Source of the DNA: Rhizobium sp. NXC24
GTDB taxonomy: Bacteria; Pseudomonadota; Alphaproteobacteria; Rhizobiales; Rhizobiaceae
NCBI RefSeq assembly: GCF_002944315.1
Contig: NZ_CP024311.1
Span: 1,774,501-1,838,500, forward strand
Length of the DNA stretch: 64,000 nucleotides
Direction: 5' to 3'
In this document: piece after piece, positions 1 through 9,054 of the stretch
Position numbering within the stretch: the first letter of the stretch is position 1
Layout of the letters: every line of letters starts with the position of its first letter
Made by a program: the position numbers and the translations under genes
The notes under the pieces: generated by a model
Told to the model about the DNA's origin: nothing
Seen by the model: only the letters and a program-made list of their open reading frames with translations
The model's database searches: none

Positions 1-2
1 AC

Positions 3-347
3 ATCGACCCCACCAATCCGGCGACGACGTCGCGCAAGGTCATCGACGAGATCATTCGCGGCCATATTGGCTTCCAGGGGCTGCTGCTTTCCGACGATAC
101 CTCGATGAACGCTCTAGCCGGCACAATCGGCGAGCGGGCGGCGAATATTGTTGCGGGCGGATGCGATATCGTGCTGCACTGCAATGGCGTCATGGATGAG
201 ATGCAGCAGGTGGTGCGTAATGTTCCGGTGCTGGCCGGAGCTTCTCTGGCGCGTGCGAAAGCGGTCGAGGCAGCCTTCGGCCGCAACGACGGTGCCGACG
301 AGGCTTCGATCCGCGCTGAATTCGACGCGATATTTGCGGTGGCGTAA
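3..347 (+). CDS. nagZ: NagZ, beta-N-acetylhexosaminidase, C-terminal part
   Basis: The reading frame is open from the left edge of the window and ends at a TAA at 345-347, so only about the last 114 residues are present. Glycoside hydrolase family 3 NagZ removes N-acetylglucosamine from anhydro-muropeptides in the cytoplasm during cell-wall recycling. The visible part has the family's C-terminal features: the GFQGLLLSDD stretch with the aspartates of the late barrel strand, followed by a cysteine-containing DIVLHCNG segment. It lies directly upstream of scpA, its usual place in Rhizobiales. The N-terminus and catalytic nucleophile region lie outside the window. Confidence 0.85.
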   Translation: MDPTNPATTSRKVIDEIIRGHIGFQGLLLSDDTSMNALAGTIGERAANIVAGGCDIVLHCNGVMDEMQQVVRNVPVLAGASLARAKAVEAAFGRNDGADEASIRAEFDAIFAVA

Positions 348-412
348 GACCGAACTCTACAGCGCCGCGCGTCTTTTAAGACGCGCTAAGGACGCTGTAG
401 CGCTTTGAAATG

Positions 413-456
413 CTGCATAATTCCTTAAATCGGTACCGATTTAAGGAATTATGCAG
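413..456. repeat. Perfect 44-bp palindrome in the nagZ-scpA gap
   Basis: The two 22-nt arms are exactly complementary around the centre GGTACC at 432-437. The element follows a short inverted segment (GCGCGTCTTTTAAGACGCGC, about 366-385) and a GACGCTGTAGCGCTTTGAAA stretch. From general knowledge this composite resembles interspersed intergenic repeats found many times in Rhizobium and Sinorhizobium genomes. As RNA it could fold into a long hairpin just before scpA. Confidence 0.8.
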
Positions 457-470
457 TAGGGATCTGAAAG

Positions 471-1316
471 GTGAACAAGGTGGACGGCACGGAAAACAGC
501 CTGCAGGCGGCGGCGCCGATGGACAAGCTGTGGCAGGACAATAGTGCCGAGCGCGGCATGCATGAGCCTGCCCTGGTCGTCGATATCGCCGGTTTCGAAG
601 GCCCGCTCGACCTTCTGCTGCATCTTGCCCGCAACCAGAAGGTCGATCTGTCGCGTATCTCCGTGCTGGCGCTCGCCGAGCAATATCTGTTGTTCATCGA
701 GCGTGCCCGCCGGATCCGTATCGAGCTTGCCGCCGATTACCTAGTCATGGCCGCCTGGCTCGCCTATCTCAAGTCGAAGCTGCTCATTCCGCAGCAGAGC
801 AAGGAAGACGGTCCGACCGGCGAGGAAATGGCCGCAACGCTTGCCTTCCGGCTGAAGCGTCTGGAGGCGATGCGGGATGCGGCAACCGGCCTCGTCAACC
901 GCAATCGTCTCGGCCGCGACGTCTTCGTCCGCGGCGCGCCCGAACATATTCCCGACCGGCGCCAATCGGCCTATGACGCAAGCCTCTATGATCTCTTGAC
1001 TGCCTATGCCGGCCTGCGTCAGCGCCAGGCGATCACGCAGGTAACGATCGAGCGTCGCCGCGTTTGGTCGCTGGTCGACGCCCGGACGATCCTCAACCGC
1101 ATGATCGGCGAGATCACCGACTGGACTGCCTTGGAACACTATCTGCTGCGCTATATGACCAGCGCGAGCGAGCGTGTCACCGCCATCGCCAGCGCCTTTG
1201 CCGCCTCGCTGGAACTCGTGCGCGAGGGCAAGCTGGAAATCCGCCAGGAGGGCGCGTTTCAGCCGCTCTATATGCGTCGCGGGCCGAACCATATAGAACT
1301 CGAAGCGGCGGAATAG
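471..1316 (+). CDS. scpA: ScpA, segregation and condensation protein A
   Basis: ScpA is the kleisin that bridges the heads of the SMC dimer and, with ScpB, helps condense and segregate the chromosome. At 281 residues it has the usual length. The N-terminal kleisin helix region (DIAGFEGPLDLLLHLARNQK, about residues 38-57) is a clear family signature, and the C-terminal winged-helix region closes near residue 270. The start is GTG with a GATCTGAAAG stretch before it. A later in-frame start is possible because the first 30 residues are poorly conserved in type. The gap to scpB is 13 bases, so the two are almost certainly cotranscribed. Confidence 0.95.
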   Translation: MNKVDGTENSLQAAAPMDKLWQDNSAERGMHEPALVVDIAGFEGPLDLLLHLARNQKVDLSRISVLALAEQYLLFIERARRIRIELAADYLVMAAWLAYLKSKLLIPQQSKEDGPTGEEMAATLAFRLKRLEAMRDAATGLVNRNRLGRDVFVRGAPEHIPDRRQSAYDASLYDLLTAYAGLRQRQAITQVTIERRRVWSLVDARTILNRMIGEITDWTALEHYLLRYMTSASERVTAIASAFAASLELVREGKLEIRQEGAFQPLYMRRGPNHIELEAAE

Positions 1317-1329
1317 AGCAGGAGCGAGC

Positions 1330-2055
1330 GTGACCGGCCCGGACGACGACCACCATATGGACGATGAAGCGGCTGCGCCGACAGAGCCGGCCGTCGACGA
1401 ACACCTCATCCGCGAGGCCGAACGCATCGCCGAGGCCTTGGTCTTCGCCTCCGCTCAGCCGGTGTCCGAAGGTTTTATCGCCGATCGCGTTCCCCGCGGC
1501 ATCGATGTGCGCTCCATCATGCAGCGTCTGAAGGCCGATTATGCGACGCGTGGCGTCAATCTGATACAGGTCGACGGCGCCTGGGCTTTTCGCACGGCCG
1601 CCGATCTTTCCTTCGTAATTCGCCGCGATGACAACGAGGTGCGAAAACTGTCGCGTGCAGCACTCGAAGTCCTGGCCATCATTGCCTATCACCAGCCGGT
1701 GACGCGCGCCGAGATTGAAGATATCAGAGGCGTGCAGACCTCCAAGGGGACGTTGGACGTCCTGATGGAATCCGGCTGGGTTCGGTTTCGCGGTCGCCGG
1801 CGCACCCCCGGCCGTCCGGTGACGCTGGGTACGACGCGGGATTTTCTCGATCATTTCGGGCTGGAAGAGCTGCGAGACCTTCCCGGTCTCGAGGAATTGA
1901 AGGGGGCAGGGCTGCTTTCGGGCCGTATTCCCGCCAACTTCAACATTCCGTCGCCATTGATGAGCGACGAATTGACCGAGGACGAAGATCCGATCACGCA
2001 ACTGGATCTGGAGGAACTCGGCCTTCTGGCGCCAGGCGGCGCTTCGGACGAATAA
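1330..2055 (+). CDS. scpB: ScpB, segregation and condensation protein B
   Basis: ScpB is the winged-helix partner of ScpA in the bacterial condensin complex. The 241-residue product contains the two winged-helix regions, with typical sequence such as RAALEVLAIIAYHQPVTRAE around residues 112-131 and the IRGVQTSKGTLDVL segment that follows. The N- and C-terminal tails are acidic and probably disordered. The start is GTG, 13 bases after the scpA stop. The next gene, tatA, is 235 bases away, so tatABC may have its own promoter. Confidence 0.95.
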   Translation: MTGPDDDHHMDDEAAAPTEPAVDEHLIREAERIAEALVFASAQPVSEGFIADRVPRGIDVRSIMQRLKADYATRGVNLIQVDGAWAFRTAADLSFVIRRDDNEVRKLSRAALEVLAIIAYHQPVTRAEIEDIRGVQTSKGTLDVLMESGWVRFRGRRRTPGRPVTLGTTRDFLDHFGLEELRDLPGLEELKGAGLLSGRIPANFNIPSPLMSDELTEDEDPITQLDLEELGLLAPGGASDE

Positions 2056-2290
2056 GCGGGTCGTTGCAGGCCGATTGGCCGCGCAAAGCTTTTTTCCAGA
2101 CAGTGACAGCAAGTCTCGGTTTTGCCATTAGCGGCTTCTAATATGTGGGCCGTTCTCCTCATTTGGAGATGTTCGACTGCGGCTTTGGCGCTCGCTATCC
2201 CCAAGTGCGCCGGTGCAGCACATTTTGGTGTTTGAAAAACGTCCGTAAACGTCTTACATCGGGAAGACGTTGAAATTGGGAGTTATCGCA

Positions 2291-2494
2291 ATGGGTTCTC
2301 TAAGCATATGGCACTGGCTTATCGTCCTGGCCATCGCGCTGTTGTTGTTCGGCCGTGGAAAGATCCCGGAGCTGATGGGTGACGTTGCCAAGGGCATCAA
2401 GAGCTTCAAAAAAGGCATGAGCGACGAGGATGAGACGCCGTCTCAGACGACAGCGTCCCGCACGGTTGAACACAAGGCCGACGAATCGAAATAA
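2291..2494 (+). CDS. tatA: TatA, twin-arginine translocase pore subunit
   Basis: TatA oligomers form the passage for folded proteins in the Tat pathway. The 67-residue protein has one N-terminal membrane helix (residues about 4-20), the FGRGKIPEL hinge and an amphipathic helix with [15 protein letters not shown] chose ATG 2291 because MGSLSIWHW is the normal TatA N-terminus. An upstream TTG at 2270 in the same frame would add seven residues. It is first in the tatABC cluster. Confidence 0.95.
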   Translation: MGSLSIWHWLIVLAIALLLFGRGKIPELMGDVAKGIKSFKKGMSDEDETPSQTTASRTVEHKADESK

Positions 2495-2549
2495 TCATGT
2501 CGGGTGCGCAGGGAGTTGAGACGCTCGCTGTCGGCCCAGGAGCCTTTTC

Positions 2550-3239
2550 ATGTTCGACGTAGGCTGGTCTGAGCTGCTGGTTATCGCCGTCGTGGCGCTT
2601 GTGGTCATTGGCCCTAAGGAACTGCCGGCAACGTTGCGGACAATCGGCAAAATGACGGCGCGGGCCCGAAAAGTGGCGGGCGAGTTCCGCGCGCAATTCG
2701 ATGAGGCCATGCGCGAGGCGGAGCTGGACGATGTGCGCCAGACGATCTCCGATGCGCAAAAGCTCAATCCGGTCAATTCATTGCGGGAAGCAATGAACCC
2801 GCTGCGGCAGATGGGCAACGAGATCAAGGCCGACTTGCAGCGTTCGACGACCGCCGATCAGCCCGTCGCGGCAACATCGACACCGGCCGAACCTGTGTCC
2901 GAGCCGTCCATGGGGCTGCCGGAAATGCCTCCAATCGTTCCGGCAGCTAACGAGGCCGCACCGGCCGTATCGTCCGCGCCGCTTATGCCGCAGCCGGCCG
3001 CCGTTGCTGGGGAAGCGCCTGCTAAGCCGAAAGCTGTTCGCAAGCCTCGGGCAAAAGCACCGGGCAAGACGGACGAGGTCGCTGCTGCGCTGGTCGACAC
3101 ATCGGTTGTCGCGGAAAAGCCGAAGCGGGCGCCTCGCAAGGTTGCAGCGGCCACGGCCGATGCTCCAGCCGCCGCGGCCTCTCCCAGGAAGCGCCCTGCA
3201 GCGAGCAAAACAACGCCTAAGAAGAAGGACGAGGCATGA
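2550..3239 (+). CDS. tatB: TatB, twin-arginine translocase receptor subunit
   Basis: TatB works with TatC to bind twin-arginine signal peptides. The N-terminus [20 protein letters not shown] with the following GPKELP is diagnostic: one membrane helix, the conserved Glu, then the Gly-Pro hinge and amphipathic helix. The protein is 229 residues, longer than the 171 of E. coli TatB. The extra length is an Ala/Pro/Lys-rich, low-complexity tail from about residue 105 onward, common in alphaproteobacterial TatB. Its stop overlaps the tatC start by four bases (ATGA), which implies translational coupling. Confidence 0.95.
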   Translation: MFDVGWSELLVIAVVALVVIGPKELPATLRTIGKMTARARKVAGEFRAQFDEAMREAELDDVRQTISDAQKLNPVNSLREAMNPLRQMGNEIKADLQRSTTADQPVAATSTPAEPVSEPSMGLPEMPPIVPAANEAAPAVSSAPLMPQPAAVAGEAPAKPKAVRKPRAKAPGKTDEVAAALVDTSVVAEKPKRAPRKVAAATADAPAAAASPRKRPAASKTTPKKKDEA

Positions 3240-4063
3240 CGGGTGACATCGACGATAAGCCGCAGCCGCTTATCGAACACCTCATGGAATTGCGCACGCG
3301 GCTGATCTGGTCGCTGGTGGCGTTTTTCATTGCCTTCATCGGCTGTTTCGCCTTTGCCAAGCACCTCTTCAACTATCTGGTCTACCCATACAAATGGGCT
3401 GTCGTCTGGGCGCATCTCGATGTTACCAAGGCCGAGCTGATCTATACCGCACCGCAGGAGTTTTTCTTCACGCAGGTGAAGGTCGCCATGTTCGGTGCGC
3501 TGGTGATCTCTTTCCCGATCATCGCTGCACAGGTCTATAAATTCGTCGCGCCCGGGCTCTACAAGAACGAGCGTTCTGCTTTCCTGCCGTTCCTGATCGC
3601 ATCGCCGATTCTGTTTTTGATGGGCGCCGCACTCGTCTACTTCTTCTTCACGCCCATGGTGATGTGGTTCTTCCTGAAGATGCAGCAGGCACCGGCCGAT
3701 GGTCAGGTGGGCATTGCGCTGCTGCCGAAGGTCTCGGAATATCTCAGCCTCATCATGACGCTGGTCTTCTCCTTCGGTCTCGTCTTCCAGCTTCCGGTCA
3801 TCACTACGCTGCTGGCGCGCGTCGGCCTGCTGACATCGGCTTGGCTGGCGCAAAAGCGCAAGTTCGCGATCGTCTTCGCCTTCATCGTCGCCGCCGTGCT
3901 GACGCCGCCGGATCCGATGTCCCAGATCGGCCTTGCACTGCCGACGATCCTTCTCTACGAGATTTCCATCTACGCGGCGCGACTCGTGGAACGCCAGCGT
4001 GCCCGGCAAGCGCTCGAGGAGAGTGACGAGACGTCCGATGTCGCCAAGACGGATAGCGTCTGA
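3236..4063 (+). CDS. tatC: TatC, Sec-independent translocase core subunit
   Basis: TatC is the six-helix membrane protein that recognises the twin-arginine motif. The 275-residue sequence begins with the cytoplasmic [13 protein letters not shown] segment that is highly conserved in TatC and contains the [15 protein letters not shown] region before the last helices. It overlaps tatB by four bases. A ten-pair stem-loop without a T-run lies at 4109-4132, in the gap to serS. Confidence 0.97.
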   Translation: MTGDIDDKPQPLIEHLMELRTRLIWSLVAFFIAFIGCFAFAKHLFNYLVYPYKWAVVWAHLDVTKAELIYTAPQEFFFTQVKVAMFGALVISFPIIAAQVYKFVAPGLYKNERSAFLPFLIASPILFLMGAALVYFFFTPMVMWFFLKMQQAPADGQVGIALLPKVSEYLSLIMTLVFSFGLVFQLPVITTLLARVGLLTSAWLAQKRKFAIVFAFIVAAVLTPPDPMSQIGLALPTILLYEISIYAARLVERQRARQALEESDETSDVAKTDSV

Positions 4064-4108
4064 GCGGCAGGTCCGCATCGTCTTTCCATAAGGTTCTGCC
4101 GGTTTAAT

Positions 4109-4132
4109 CTCCGTCCGAAATCTCGGGCGGAG
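4109..4132 (+). other. Stem-loop between tatC and serS
   Basis: A ten-pair stem (one G-U pair) closes on a four-base loop. There is no T-run after it, so it is not a convincing intrinsic terminator. It could protect the end of the tat mRNA or sit in the serS leader. No T-box features (specifier loop, T-box sequence) were seen. Confidence 0.35.
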
Positions 4133-4163
4133 TCATCATCTTGTGCAACGACCTGGAACGACG

Positions 4164-5447
4164 ATGCTTGATATCAGATGGATTCGTGAGAATGCCGAGG
4201 CTTTGGATGCAGCGCTTGCTAAGCGCGGAGCCGAGCCTTTGTCGCAAAGCCTCATTGCGCTCGACGAGAAGCGCCGCTCCGTCATCCAATCCGTCCAGGA
4301 TATGCAGTCTCGCCGCAACGCCGCTTCGAAGGAAATCGGCGCGGCCATGGCGCAGAAGAACACCGAGCTTGCCGAGAAGCTGAAGGCGGAGGTCGCCGAG
4401 ATCAAAACGTCGCTGCCGGCCGCGGAAGAAGAGGAGCGCGTGCTGACGGCCGAGCTCAACGACGCCCTGTCGCGCATTCCCAATATTCCGCTCGACGACG
4501 TGCCGGTTGGCAAGGATGAGCACGATAATGTCGTCAAGCATGCCTGGGGCGCCAAGCCGACCTGGAACCATCCGCCGAAGGAACATTACGAGATCGGCGA
4601 AGCGCTCGGCTACATGGATTTCGAGCGCGCTGCCAAGCTCTCCGGCTCGCGTTTCACCGTGCTGACCTCGCAGCTTGCGCGCCTGGAACGGGCGCTCGGC
4701 CAATTCATGCTGGACCTTCATACAGGTGAACACGGCTATACCGAAGTCAGCTCTCCGTTGATGGTGCGCGACGAGGCCATGTTCGGCACCGGCCAATTGC
4801 CGAAATTCGCCGAGGACCTGTTCAAGACCACGGATGGCCGTTGGCTGATCCCGACTGCCGAAGTAACGCTGACCAACCTCGTCTCCGGTGAAATCCTCGA
4901 TCAGGAGAAGCTGCCGCTGCGCTTCACGGCGCTGACGCCGTCTTTCCGGTCGGAAGCAGGTTCGGCCGGTCGCGATACGCGCGGCATGCTGCGCCAGCAC
5001 CAGTTCTGGAAATGCGAACTCGTTTCCATCACCGACGCAGAAAGCTCGATTGTCGAGCACGAGCGGATGACCGCCTGCGCCGAGGAAGTGCTGAAGCGTC
5101 TTGGCCTGCATTATCGTGTCATGACGCTGTCGACCGGCGACATGGGCTTCGGCGCCCGCAAGACCTACGACCTGGAAGTATGGCTGCCGGGGCAGGACAC
5201 CTATCGCGAAATCTCCTCCTGCTCGGTCTGTGGCGATTTCCAGGCGCGGCGCATGAATGCCCGCTATCGCGGCAAGGACGACAAGGCTACGAAATTCGTC
5301 CACACGCTGAACGGCTCCGGCACTGCCGTTGGCCGCTGCCTGATCGCCGTTGTCGAGAATTATCTGAATGACGACGGCTCAGTCACTGTTCCGGACGCAC
5401 TGCTGCCATATATGGGTGGTCTGAAGAGAATCGAGCGGGCAGCCTGA
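4164..5447 (+). CDS. serS: Seryl-tRNA synthetase
   Basis: SerRS charges tRNA-Ser (and tRNA-Sec where present) with serine. The 427-residue protein shows the N-terminal antiparallel coiled-coil arm (about residues 30-100), class II motif 2 ([20 protein letters not shown]) and motif 3 ([15 protein letters not shown]). I chose ATG 4164 because [15 protein letters not shown] is the standard N-terminus. An upstream GTG at 4143 would add seven unconserved residues. It lies between the tat and surE genes, the usual rhizobial order. Confidence 0.97.
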   Translation: MLDIRWIRENAEALDAALAKRGAEPLSQSLIALDEKRRSVIQSVQDMQSRRNAASKEIGAAMAQKNTELAEKLKAEVAEIKTSLPAAEEEERVLTAELNDALSRIPNIPLDDVPVGKDEHDNVVKHAWGAKPTWNHPPKEHYEIGEALGYMDFERAAKLSGSRFTVLTSQLARLERALGQFMLDLHTGEHGYTEVSSPLMVRDEAMFGTGQLPKFAEDLFKTTDGRWLIPTAEVTLTNLVSGEILDQEKLPLRFTALTPSFRSEAGSAGRDTRGMLRQHQFWKCELVSITDAESSIVEHERMTACAEEVLKRLGLHYRVMTLSTGDMGFGARKTYDLEVWLPGQDTYREISSCSVCGDFQARRMNARYRGKDDKATKFVHTLNGSGTAVGRCLIAVVENYLNDDGSVTVPDALLPYMGGLKRIERAA

Positions 5448-5457
5448 TTTGACGGGA

Positions 5458-5500
5458 CATGATTTTGTCCGAAAACCGCTTCGCGCTATTCGGGATCATG
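5458..5500. repeat. Short interspersed inverted repeat before surE
   Basis: CATGAT and ATCATG bracket a segment with TTTGTCCGAAAACCG. From general knowledge this wording recurs between genes in Rhizobium genomes. It sits just upstream of the surE ribosome-binding region. Confidence 0.4.
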
Positions 5501-5519
5501 TTTTTGAGCGGTGGGGGCA

Positions 5520-6293
5520 ATGCGGATACTTCTGACCAATGACGACGGCATTCATGCCGAAGGACTGGCCGTGTTGGAGCGCATCGCCCGCACCATGTCC
5601 GATGACGTCTGGATCGTGGCGCCGGAGACGGATCAAAGCGGCCTTGCCCATTCGCTGAGCCTTTCCGAACCGTTGCGTCTGCGCAAGGTCTCCGACAAGC
5701 ATTATGCGCTGCGCGGTACGCCGACGGATTGCGTCATCATGGGCATCCGCCAGGTCATGGACATCAAGCCGGACTTGGTGCTCTCAGGCGTCAATTCCGG
5801 CTCCAACGTTGCCGACGATGTCACCTATTCGGGCACGATTGCCGGCGCGATCGAGGGTACGCTGCAGGGCGTGCGCTCCATCGCGCTGAGCCAAGCCTAT
5901 GTGCATGAGAACGGGACACGGGTCGTTCCCTGGGAGGTGGTGGAGGCGCATGCGCCCGCGCTTCTCAGCAAGCTTATCGATGTCGACATGCCCGACGGCA
6001 CCTTTCTCAACTTGAACTTCCCGAACTGCCAACCGGACGAAGTTTCGGGCACAGAAGTCACCGCGCAGGGCAATCTCGCCTTCAATCTCCAGGTCGAGGA
6101 ACGGGCCGATGGCCGTGGTTTCCCGTATTACTGGTTGCGCTTCGGCGAACGCAGCGGCATCTTTCGCCCCGGCACCGATATCCATGCCTTGAAACAAAAT
6201 CGTATTTCGGTAACTCCTTTGAAACTCGATTTAACGGATTATTCGGCGCAAGACCGCGTGGCGCGGGCGCTCGGGTACGGAGTAGCGGATTGA
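5520..6293 (+). CDS. surE: SurE, 5'/3'-nucleotidase
   Basis: SurE dephosphorylates nucleoside monophosphates and exopolyphosphate and is associated with stationary-phase survival. The N-terminal [11 protein letters not shown] holds the paired aspartates that bind the divalent metal, and [18 protein letters not shown] supplies further metal and phosphate ligands. Length is 257 residues, normal for the family. I start at ATG 5520, preceded by a GGGGG stretch, rather than at the in-frame GTG 5511, which would place MGA ahead of the conserved MRILLTND. The stop overlaps the pcm start (TTGA). Confidence 0.96.
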   Translation: MRILLTNDDGIHAEGLAVLERIARTMSDDVWIVAPETDQSGLAHSLSLSEPLRLRKVSDKHYALRGTPTDCVIMGIRQVMDIKPDLVLSGVNSGSNVADDVTYSGTIAGAIEGTLQGVRSIALSQAYVHENGTRVVPWEVVEAHAPALLSKLIDVDMPDGTFLNLNFPNCQPDEVSGTEVTAQGNLAFNLQVEERADGRGFPYYWLRFGERSGIFRPGTDIHALKQNRISVTPLKLDLTDYSAQDRVARALGYGVAD

Positions 6294-6943
6294 CATCTCG
6301 TCTGGTCGAGAAGGAAGGCTTTGCAGCCGTCGTGCTGCGGCTGCGGGCCGAAGGCATATTGGACATCGATCTGATGACGGCCGTCGAACAGACGCCGCGC
6401 CTACCCTTCGTGCCGCTGCAATTTGCCGATGATGCCTATTCCAGCCGAACGATCCCGATCGAATGCGGTGCCTTCATGGAAGGCATCGATCTCGTCGTCC
6501 GCATTCTGCATAGCCTGAAGATCAAGCCAGGCCATCGCGTTCTCGAAATCGGAACCGGCAGCGGCTTCACTGCTGCCGTCATGGGCCGCATTGTCGAGCG
6601 GGTGCTGACGGTCGATCGCTACAAGACGCTGACGACGGCAGCGCAGCAGCGCATGGATACGCTCGGCCTGCGCAATGTCATCATCCGCCAGGCTGACGGC
6701 AGCGTCGGTTTGCCGGGCGAGGGGACTTTCGATCGCATCCTGGTGACCTCCGCCTTCACCACCATGCCGCGCTTCTTTGCCGAGCAATTGGTTTCCGGCG
6801 GGTCGATGATTGCGCCGTTGATACTTTCAGACAATGTCTGCCGCATGGTGCGTCTCACCAAGACCGGCAGTCGCTTCGAGCGCGAGGAACTCTTCGATGT
6901 TCCTTATCAGCCGATCGTGCCGATGCTCGCCTCTTATCTTTGA
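6290..6943 (+). CDS. pcm: Protein-L-isoaspartate O-methyltransferase
   Basis: Pcm methylates isoaspartyl residues that arise by protein ageing and starts their repair. The 217-residue sequence has the SAM-binding motif I ([13 protein letters not shown], about residues 83-95) and the [10 protein letters not shown] segment typical of the substrate side. The TTG start overlaps the surE stop by four bases, so the genes are translationally coupled. The order surE-pcm-LytM lipoprotein mirrors surE-pcm-nlpD of enterobacteria. Confidence 0.93.
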   Translation: MTSRLVEKEGFAAVVLRLRAEGILDIDLMTAVEQTPRLPFVPLQFADDAYSSRTIPIECGAFMEGIDLVVRILHSLKIKPGHRVLEIGTGSGFTAAVMGRIVERVLTVDRYKTLTTAAQQRMDTLGLRNVIIRQADGSVGLPGEGTFDRILVTSAFTTMPRFFAEQLVSGGSMIAPLILSDNVCRMVRLTKTGSRFEREELFDVPYQPIVPMLASYL

Positions 6944-7113
6944 GGCCTAATTTAGATTGAAATCCTTGGAAGTATCCCGCGAACGCGGGGTTTCATCTTC
7001 TATGGTTAGCAATTCCTCAAAAAAACACATGTGACGCCAGTGCTTTAACCGCATGGTAAGATTAACGCGCTTTAATCGACCCATAATCGGTTGCGTCTCA
7101 AGTGGGTCGAGTC

Positions 7114-8889
7114 ATGGGTTTCAGTCTTTCGTCAAACTTCGGTAAATCGGCAGGGAAAGTCTTGGTGGCCGTTCTCCTGGCGAGTACCGCGACAGCTTGT
7201 AGTTCGGACACGACGCGCTTCGGCGGGCTCTTTGCGGGCTCTCCGGATCAGACGACGACCGGCTCGATCAATCGTCGCGGCTTGAATGGGGCAGATGGCG
7301 ATCCCGTGCCGCGTGCCGATCTCGCCCAGGGCGGCGGTTATCAGCAGCAGGATTATTCGCAGCAGAACGCACCGGTGACGAGGCCATATCCGAATTCTCC
7401 GGCCCGTTATAATCCATCCTATTCGAGTGCTCGCGTATCAAGCGCTCCCGTCGCGATCCAGCGGACCGAGCTTGCAGCGCCGACTGCTTCCGCAGCGCCG
7501 GTTCGCTCGCATGTCGCCTCCAAGGGAGAAAGCGAAGCGCTTGCCCAGCCGTTCCCCGCATCGCGTGGCAAAGCTGCGGTATCCCGCGCAGAACCGGCTC
7601 TGGCTCCGGATACGATGTCGACCGGCACGATCAAGGCGCCGACTGCCGCAGCACCTTCATCCGGCTGGACGGCAGTCAACGCGCCAAGCGTCACGCTGCG
7701 TCCCGGCGAAAACATAAGCCTGCTGTCGCGCCGCTACGGCGTTCCGGAAAAAGAAATCCTGCGCGCCAACGGCTTGAAGAACAGCGCCAGCGCTCAGCCC
7801 GGCCAGCAGATCATCATCCCGACCATGAACGGTGCCGGTGCTCCGAGCCCGGCCAAAGTGGCCTCGGAAGCGACCGACCTTTCCAAGGGTGGCAAGATGC
7901 CCGCGCCGGTCAAGGCTCCGGAGCAGGATGCCGTGGTGCTGCCATCCAACGGTCAGATGCGTGGCAAGTCGCAGGCCGGCCTCGCCGATCCCAGCAAGCT
8001 CGCTGCCGGTAACGGCAAGGGTCCGCAGCCGAAGGGCGATGGCACCTATGTCGTCAAGCCGGGTGACTCGCTTGCCAGGATCGCGAAAAACGCCGGCGTC
8101 AGCGTCGATGCGCTCAAGCAGGCAAACCACATACAGTCGGGCGGCGGCGTCCGTATCGGCCAGACGCTGAAGCTGCCGCACGGTGCAGTTGCCGAGGCCG
8201 AACCGGTGAAACCCGATCCGGTAAAAACCGCCTCGATCGAGCCGCAAAAGTCCGCCGTGAAGTCTGTTGCAGTGCCGGCCATGGAGCCGAAGCAGGCGGC
8301 TGCTGAGCCGACCGTAAAACCGGCTGCGAAAGCCGCCGCGACTAAGACTGCCGCCGCAGAGCCGGCAGCAAAGGCAGCGCCCAAGGCCGTCGCCGCAGCG
8401 CCGGCCGCCGATGCCGCCAAGCCCCAGGCGGTCGCGGCCGCAGCGCCGACCCAGTCCGTCGGCGACGCCGCCGCCAAGGCCGACGTGCAGGCGGATGCTC
8501 CGGAAGCGACGGGGATCGGCAAATACCGCTGGCCAGTCCGCGGCGCGGTCATTGCCGGCTATGGCTCCAACGTCAACGGCAGCCGCAACGACGGTATCGA
8601 CATCTCGGTTCCGGAAGGCACCCCGATCAAGGCCGCTGAAAACGGTGTCGTCATCTATGCCGGCAACGGCCTGAAGGAACTCGGAAACACCGTCCTCGTC
8701 CGTCACGACGACGGCACGGTCACGGTCTACGGCCATGCCGATGCACTTAGCGTCGCCCGTGGCCAGAAGGTTCAGCGCGGCCAGACGCTGGCCACGTCCG
8801 GCATGAGCGGTGACGTCAAGCAGCCGCAGCTTCACTTCGAAGTCCGCAAGAATTCGGCCCCGGTCAACCCAATGACGTTCCTTGAATAG
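7114..8889 (+). CDS. NlpD/DipM-like LysM and LytM-domain lipoprotein
   Basis: This is an envelope protein that probably activates cell-wall amidases during division. It begins with a hydrophobic signal ending TATAC (candidate lipidated cysteine), followed by a long Ala/Pro/Lys-rich linker. LysM domains lie at about residues 193-236 and 310-355, and a C-terminal M23/LytM domain at about 470-591. Two of the residues that bind zinc in active M23 enzymes are replaced: the first His of the H-x(n)-D pair is Asn (NDGID), and HxH reads QLHFE. That pattern fits the catalytically inactive activators EnvC, NlpD and DipM. ATG 7114 is preferred over GTG 7102. A strong terminator follows. Confidence 0.88.
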   Translation: MGFSLSSNFGKSAGKVLVAVLLASTATACSSDTTRFGGLFAGSPDQTTTGSINRRGLNGADGDPVPRADLAQGGGYQQQDYSQQNAPVTRPYPNSPARYNPSYSSARVSSAPVAIQRTELAAPTASAAPVRSHVASKGESEALAQPFPASRGKAAVSRAEPALAPDTMSTGTIKAPTAAAPSSGWTAVNAPSVTLRPGENISLLSRRYGVPEKEILRANGLKNSASAQPGQQIIIPTMNGAGAPSPAKVASEATDLSKGGKMPAPVKAPEQDAVVLPSNGQMRGKSQAGLADPSKLAAGNGKGPQPKGDGTYVVKPGDSLARIAKNAGVSVDALKQANHIQSGGGVRIGQTLKLPHGAVAEAEPVKPDPVKTASIEPQKSAVKSVAVPAMEPKQAAAEPTVKPAAKAAATKTAAAEPAAKAAPKAVAAAPAADAAKPQAVAAAAPTQSVGDAAAKADVQADAPEATGIGKYRWPVRGAVIAGYGSNVNGSRNDGIDISVPEGTPIKAAENGVVIYAGNGLKELGNTVLVRHDDGTVTVYGHADALSVARGQKVQRGQTLATSGMSGDVKQPQLHFEVRKNSAPVNPMTFLE

Positions 8890-8912
8890 GTAGTGCGTCT
8901 CAAGGAGTCTGC

Positions 8913-8940
8913 AAAAAGCCCGGCTACCACCGGGCTTTTT
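8913..8940 (+). terminator. Intrinsic terminator after the LytM lipoprotein gene
   Basis: AAAAAGCCCGG and CCGGGCTTTTT form an 11-pair stem around a six-base loop, ending in a T-run on the plus strand. The A-run on the other side makes it potentially bidirectional, though no minus-strand gene ends nearby except the ATPase gene at 9055. Confidence 0.9.
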
Positions 8941-9054
8941 GTCGTTCTAAAGCGCATCGCGATCTCTGGGATCCGCTCTTTGCGCATTAGGTTCTTAATT
9001 TTGCGCATGTCGTTGTCGCACGGCCGCTGCGCGACATGATTTGGAAGGCGATGG

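Noticed and set aside
2858..4078. 406-codon minus-strand frame opposite tatB-tatC
   Set aside because: It is antisense to tatB and tatC, with no ribosome-binding site and a composition rich in charged residues from reversed membrane-protein codons.
4081..4163. Possible T-box leader before serS
   Set aside because: Only a simple stem-loop is seen. There is no T-box sequence or specifier loop, and serS T-boxes are not expected in alphaproteobacteria.
7657..8835. 392-codon minus-strand frame opposite the LytM lipoprotein gene
   Set aside because: It is antisense to a gene with two LysM domains and an M23 domain, and the predicted protein is a low-complexity Arg/Gly/Leu string.
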